Source: Andrena cerasifolii
Taxonomy: Eukaryota; Arthropoda; Insecta; Hymenoptera; Andrenidae
DNA length: 64,000 nt
Direction: 5' to 3'
Assembly (NCBI RefSeq): GCF_050908995.1
Contig: NC_135130.1
Coordinates: forward strand, 5,325,001-5,389,000
The translations under genes were made by a program, and so were the position numbers. The notes under the pieces were generated by a model that was given only the letters and a program-made list of their open reading frames with translations, was not told the DNA's origin and did not search any database. Within the stretch, counting starts at the first letter, position 1. The number at the start of each line of letters is the position of its first letter. Shown piece by piece: positions 59,531 to 64,000 of the stretch.

Positions 59531-61695
59531 CACTCAACCCAGAACTAACGATATTTTCCACATTTGTGTAACATTGAAAATAAGTCACAAGCCCTCTTGA
59601 ATATTTTATGGAAAAATGCTCAGAAGAGTTGCGAAAATCAACTTTATCAACACAGCGAGGGTCTACTCTGTAGCACATTGTATTATTAATAGACTTTCTC
59701 TTCATTTCACAGAAAATGCCGTTATGAATAATGCCCATATTCATTAAAAATATAAACACCACGATCATTGTGTATTATATAGAGACTTTTTTGATCAGGT
59801 GCATATTGCTAACATAAGCGTCTCTCATATTGCAGATATGCTTAAAAATGAAATTGAAAGGAAAGAAAAGTGTGTAGGGTGTTCACAATTAAGAATTATT
59901 TTTCGGAAAAATGCTATTACATCACAGAAGCTTCTCAGAACTTTTAGAAATATAAACGTACACTTTAGAGATTTATTTTGCTCGTGATAGCAATATGCGT
60001 TATATTTATATATAAAAATTTAGTGAAACAACTACAAATGTAAACTTTTGTATTTCGAAAACTATTCAAAATATACGTGCATTTTGTACTTCGCTAATTT
60101 TGAATATTTTTTCTCTCGTATTAAGGTAAATGGCCCCATCAACAACCACTTTTCTTATATTAATCAAGTGTCCTTACTTTTCCATTAAAAATGACAAATA
60201 ATAATTTGCGAAATAAAACAGTTTGAAATTAGAGAATTAATTAGAGAGTGAAATTAAACGTAATTTGGTCTATTCTGGTCAATCAGAATGCATGTTATTT
60301 AAAATATATATTAAGCTTAACGATGGCCTTCGCACCTGATTTATATGCATTGTTCATGCCTGACAAGTGTGACGGCTATTAATAATTCTAAATATAATAT
60401 AAGCTTACGCTGCTGTTCATCAACAAAATTATAGATACAATCAAAGGATGACGTAGGATTGTCGGTAACAAGCAATTATACATTGATAATAGGGACAAAG
60501 GAGCGAACATAATGTTTCCATGGAATTTTGATGTAAAGATGCAAACTCATCTCACCCAGAAAAGTGTATTTAATTTTAAAACAAGGAAGCCCAACATTTG
60601 TCTTATATTCCAATAATAAGAAAGAACGATTTTCTGACAATTATATCCTCACATGTCCAGTAAAGCTGGGAATCCCCCTGGAAGCTAAGCTAAGCGGGGC
60701 AATTTCGGGACAAAAAGAGTTTTGCCGGGTTAGGTTAGCATAGCTTAGTACGTAGCATGGGTTAGTTCATCTTAGCTTACAGGCCGTTAATATTACACAT
60801 ACAGCTACAGAACACATGCATAAAAACAGAGAATATAACAAATGAAAGGACTCACCGATCGCTGAAAGCCGAACGCCGTCAGGAAACGATTCATTCGCGA
60901 GAAGCAGACGATTCGGTTCCGCTGACAAAGCCACCCACGAAGATCTGCAAAATAGTGAAACAATTGGTTAATTATTACCTGTCTATAAAGCAGAACGGTT
61001 AAACCAAAGCAAGAAACGCAAGCAGAAGTATGCACACGAAAAAGTGAACAGGGCTTGCAAACTTGTAATAGATCGTATCATCGAAAATCTAGAAAATTCA
61101 TTAACTTGATTTACAAATTGCTACTTACATTTTGCTAATAACAAAGCCAACTATTTAAGAAGATAATGCGGGCGTCGAGCAGCAAAATTTGATAAAAGTA
61201 CAAAGAAATCTCTAACACGTGATCGGGAGGTATAGGGATCTAAGCGCGTCACTAAGGCGATTGTGAAAATTTTGTTCTAACTTGAAAAATAAACTAAGAA
61301 TCGGGTCACAAACAATAGCCACGATTACTCGAAGGTCGTTAAACAATTTGAACTAATGTCAACGTTAAACACTGAAGTTAAATACAGAAATCTAGTGAAA
61401 ATCGGAACTTGGACGCACAGACCGCGAAGTGACCAGCGGCTACCAAGCTTTTGCAAGATTTTTCCCATAAATCCTTGCGCTAGGCGGGTAACTATATCGA
61501 CAGGGACAGCAACATACTCCTGTCCTTTTCCCTCTCATAGCGAGTAATACAAAATTGGCGGAATTATTACTAAGAAATTATTATTAATGACTAATACCAC
61601 GCGAATTTAATATTTGTAAAATCAGGACAGCGTTTTTACTCGGTTTCTCTTTAACAAATATTTCTAGGATGTTTTTTAATTTGACATACGAGTTA
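59531..61695. other. AT-rich noncoding stretch
   Basis: No gene apart from the candidate exon at 60856-60944. A GCTAAGCTAAGC / GCTTAG-rich patch with GGGTTAGGTTAGC lies at about 60685-60780; it is too short to be telomeric DNA. Confidence 0.5.
60856..60944 (-). other. Candidate isolated exon (89 bp)
   Basis: On the minus strand a TTTTGCAG acceptor is followed by 89 bp of clearly higher GC than its surroundings, closed by a CGATCG|GTGAGT donor. Two of the three frames are open through it. One of these contains an ATG (MNRFLTAFGFQRS), so it could be a 5' exon with the start codon or an untranslated one. I do not recognise the product, and no partner exons were found in the window. Confidence 0.3.
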
Positions 61696-61908
61696 GTGAT
61701 CCTCTAGGGAGTAATTGGATCAACGTTTATCGTCGGTGATTGGTTGCCGCGATTTTGGAGCAAAAGCGGAAATAGACAGAGAAAGAAATTGTTTAAAAGA
61801 AACAGACAGAAATACTGACAGAAAGAGATAGATATGGTTTAGGTTATATTATTTCCGATTTTGCCCCAAAATAGCTGCGGTTATACCAATCACTTCCTGA
61901 AGTATCAC
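61696..61908. mobile_element. Tc1/mariner-type MITE, copy 2
   Basis: 213 bp starting GTGATCCTCTAGGGAG and ending CTTCCTGAAGTATCAC, with TA on both sides (61694-61695, 61909-61910). Same family as 42264-42447. It carries an extra ~25-bp duplication of GACAGAAA-type sequence in the middle (about 61803-61825). Confidence 0.9.
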
Positions 61909-61910
61909 TA

Positions 61911-62792
61911 ATACGAGTGATGCATGTCTGTCCTCTTTTAGCGCGCTGTGCAGTGTGGGGAAAAAGTGGGATAACTTGAAATAACCTTATCCGAAACTAA
62001 TTCGGTGAAAAACATTAATCCTTTGAAAATAAATACAGTTCGTTGATAATTTCTCCTTCAGTACGTAAAATTTGAAATCTCTCAATTCTTATAAACGATT
62101 TCTTAGAAATTATTATAAAATTCGTAGTTTATCCTACCACGCGGTTGTTCGAAATTATTTTACGCGCCTAAATTGAAAATCAATTTAAATTCCGATGAAG
62201 TGTTTTACGGAATACGAATCGAAGTCTACAGAAATGCATGGGAAATTCATCGTAGAGCATAGTTTCTCAATTTCTTGAACAGAAATACATATTTTTTCAG
62301 ACAATTCCAGGAATCGTGCGACCCGGTTTTCACTTTAAATTGTTTGGTGAACAATGCTCGTTACCGGTGAACGGATACGTGTCAAAAATATTTGCTTTTC
62401 GGTGCGCAGGTGGCTTGTTATTTACACGATGCTTCTGTTTTACGCGTGCAATCAGTGTCCCTTTCATCAAAGCATTGTTCATTATCGAAGTTTAACATTC
62501 TTCTTTGACCGGCTACATTTAAAGCGCGGCTCGACTTCAGCGTCACTCTAAATGAAACGTCTGAATCCGATTTTCCGCTTAATCCCTTTGTACATAACGA
62601 AAGGTTCGCCGGTAGATAAAGATATCGCGCGCTCAAAGGGGTACTTAATTAAAGCACTCGATCCCAGTATCGATAAGTACCGCGCGTACGGGTAATAACA
62701 TCGTTCCGTCCGCCTGAAAATCGCTTTCGTTATCCACAAATTAACGGCGAGAACTGAGGAACGAATCACTTCCGAAAAATACGTTGGATATA
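61911..62792. other. Noncoding stretch
   Basis: AT-rich to 62350, then mixed. Only short overlapping frames; nothing recognised. Confidence 0.5.
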
Positions 62793-63494
62793 CTTCCGAA
62801 TGGCCGATCGACACTAGGCTTGAGGGGGTGGGTGGGGAGGGGGCGTGGACCCTAAATCTAAAATTGTAGCTTCGGGAATTTATTATTTTCCGAAATATTA
62901 ATAAAAAATTATTGTTAATTTTTTTTACTAATTACTTTTTTGAACTGCTTATACGTAGCCCTAACGGGGTTTCATCCTGCCCGCCCCCAATTTGTTCTAC
63001 GGACAGCTGGACGCGTTCCCCTTACCTCCGCGTGCCCCTGAGACACTTAAATGGCAACCATATTTAGCTGAAATTCAAAGCCAATTTTCTCGAAAACGAA
63101 GCGCGATATTAAAAAATCGTATTCTATATTTTCGTCTTATTTTGACCTGTAGAATCACCCCCTAGAGTATTGCCTATCAATAAAGTAATAGGTATCCACC
63201 CTGTATAAGAGGATGGATCGCATCTCCAAGTTTCTGGTTCAAATCTCCAAACTTACGTCGCTTTACGCACCCCCCGCACTAATCTAGCCCTAAACAAAAC
63301 TAATATCCAGAACAAGTTGGAGAGTGGAATGCATAATGTCGGAATAAGTCAATAGAAATACTAAAAGTTTTTTTTATTAATATCTCGTAAACTAATAAAT
63401 TCCCGAAGCAACAATTTTAGATTTAGGGTCCAAATACCCTCCCCACCCCTCCCTACAAATCTCGCGTCGATCGGCCACTGGGGCCATTCGGAAG
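62793..63494. mobile_element. 702-bp foldback element with ~120-bp arms
   Basis: The left arm (62793-62925) and right arm (63370-63494) are inverted copies: CTTCCGAATGGCC, GCCGATCGAC, GGACCCTAAATCTAAAATTG and TTCGGGAATTTATTA all recur reversed. The right arm has an extra CCAGTGGCC-type insertion near its end. The interior is noncoding. A fragment of the right end recurs at 30893-30924. Confidence 0.8.
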
Positions 63495-64000
63495 AACAGC
63501 CAATACGTTTCCCAGCAACCAGTCACTGCCGCGGCCGAGAATAAAGCGATTTTTCCATGGGATTCTGTATGAAAGCGTTTCATAAACATGAATTCACGTG
63601 CGTTACGCCGGAATATTACAATGCAAAGATATTACAACGGATACGGCCGCCGCAAATTTGTTGCGAGACGGGAGCATAAAAGGGAGGGCACAAAGGGGAT
63701 ATAAAAACGGGCGCGGTGGTCTCGCGGCGTTGCGCGGATGATTTCGGGAAAATAATATTCTCCGGGCGACCCCTGCGGAATGCAGTCACATAACCGACAG
63801 TTCTAAATAGCGTTTCGCCCGTGTCCTCGGTCGCTAATCCGTCTAATCTGTCCCGAAATGAAATAGTTGCGATTCTTCCGATGGCGTCCCCCCCTCCCGC
63901 TTCGACGCGAAACACGGCGCGTTTAAGTGGGCGGAAACACTTGACCCCTGGTGACGAGGGGGGCCCGTCGGACGAGTGGCGCACAATACAGAGGGGATTA
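63495..64000. other. Noncoding end of window
   Basis: GC-rich DNA with overlapping frames, the longest a 122-codon minus-strand frame (63616-63984) without any domain. No gene supported; an exon running off the edge cannot be excluded. Confidence 0.4.

Noticed and set aside
60725..60740. GGGTTAGGTTAGC, resembling the insect telomeric TTAGG repeat
   Set aside because: Only two imperfect units inside a GCTAAG/CTTAGC-rich patch; not an array.

Overview
The window looks like an insect nuclear genome, most probably from Hymenoptera. The evidence is two clearly recognisable spliced genes with 60-210 bp introns, an LTR retrotransposon fragment with a SAP-Gag architecture, and a very high density of short inverted-repeat transposons. 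The order is an inference from the style of the proteins; no marker locus proves it. There are no bacterial operons, no CRISPR array and no recognisable tRNA or rRNA gene.

Layout. Bases 1 to about 42.2 kb are gene-poor: AT-rich and GC-rich noncoding stretches alternate, broken up by many foldback elements (MITEs). Several families can be separated by termini and target duplications: elements flanked by TTAA (piggyBac-like) at 3.3, 7.85, 17.8, 22.5, 32.8 and 37.0 kb; elements flanked by TA (Tc1/mariner-like) at 15.4, 18.5, 20.9, 42.3, 48.7 and 61.7 kb; and long palindromes at 0.5, 2.9, 5.3, 14.1, 14.6, 26.0, 50.1 and 62.8 kb. From 42.6 to 44.6 kb lies a truncated Ty3/gypsy-type element on the minus strand, with a 5' LTR, a SAP-domain plus zinc-knuckle gag with an in-frame stop, and the start of a protease. 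A 95-bp direct repeat and a 40-bp minisatellite follow (44.8-45.6 kb).

Genes. A vanin/biotinidase-like amidohydrolase (minus strand, 46.3-48.3 kb, six exons, catalytic Glu-Lys-Cys all present) stands head to head with a complete Dock7/Zir-type Rho-GTPase exchange factor (plus strand, 50.9-58.4 kb). I could trace 19 Dock7 exons giving 1988 residues with no frame break. The 2.6 kb between the two genes is largely filled by three foldback elements. The two genes have no obvious shared pathway: one is probably a secreted or membrane-attached ectoenzyme, the other a cytoplasmic signalling protein.

Downstream of Dock7 (58.4-64 kb) there is AT-rich noncoding DNA, a 68-bp perfect-looking hairpin element, one candidate 89-bp exon on the minus strand, a second copy of the 42.3-kb MITE and a 0.7-kb foldback. 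I see no previously undescribed biological system. The notable features are the transposon landscape and some details of Dock7 splicing.
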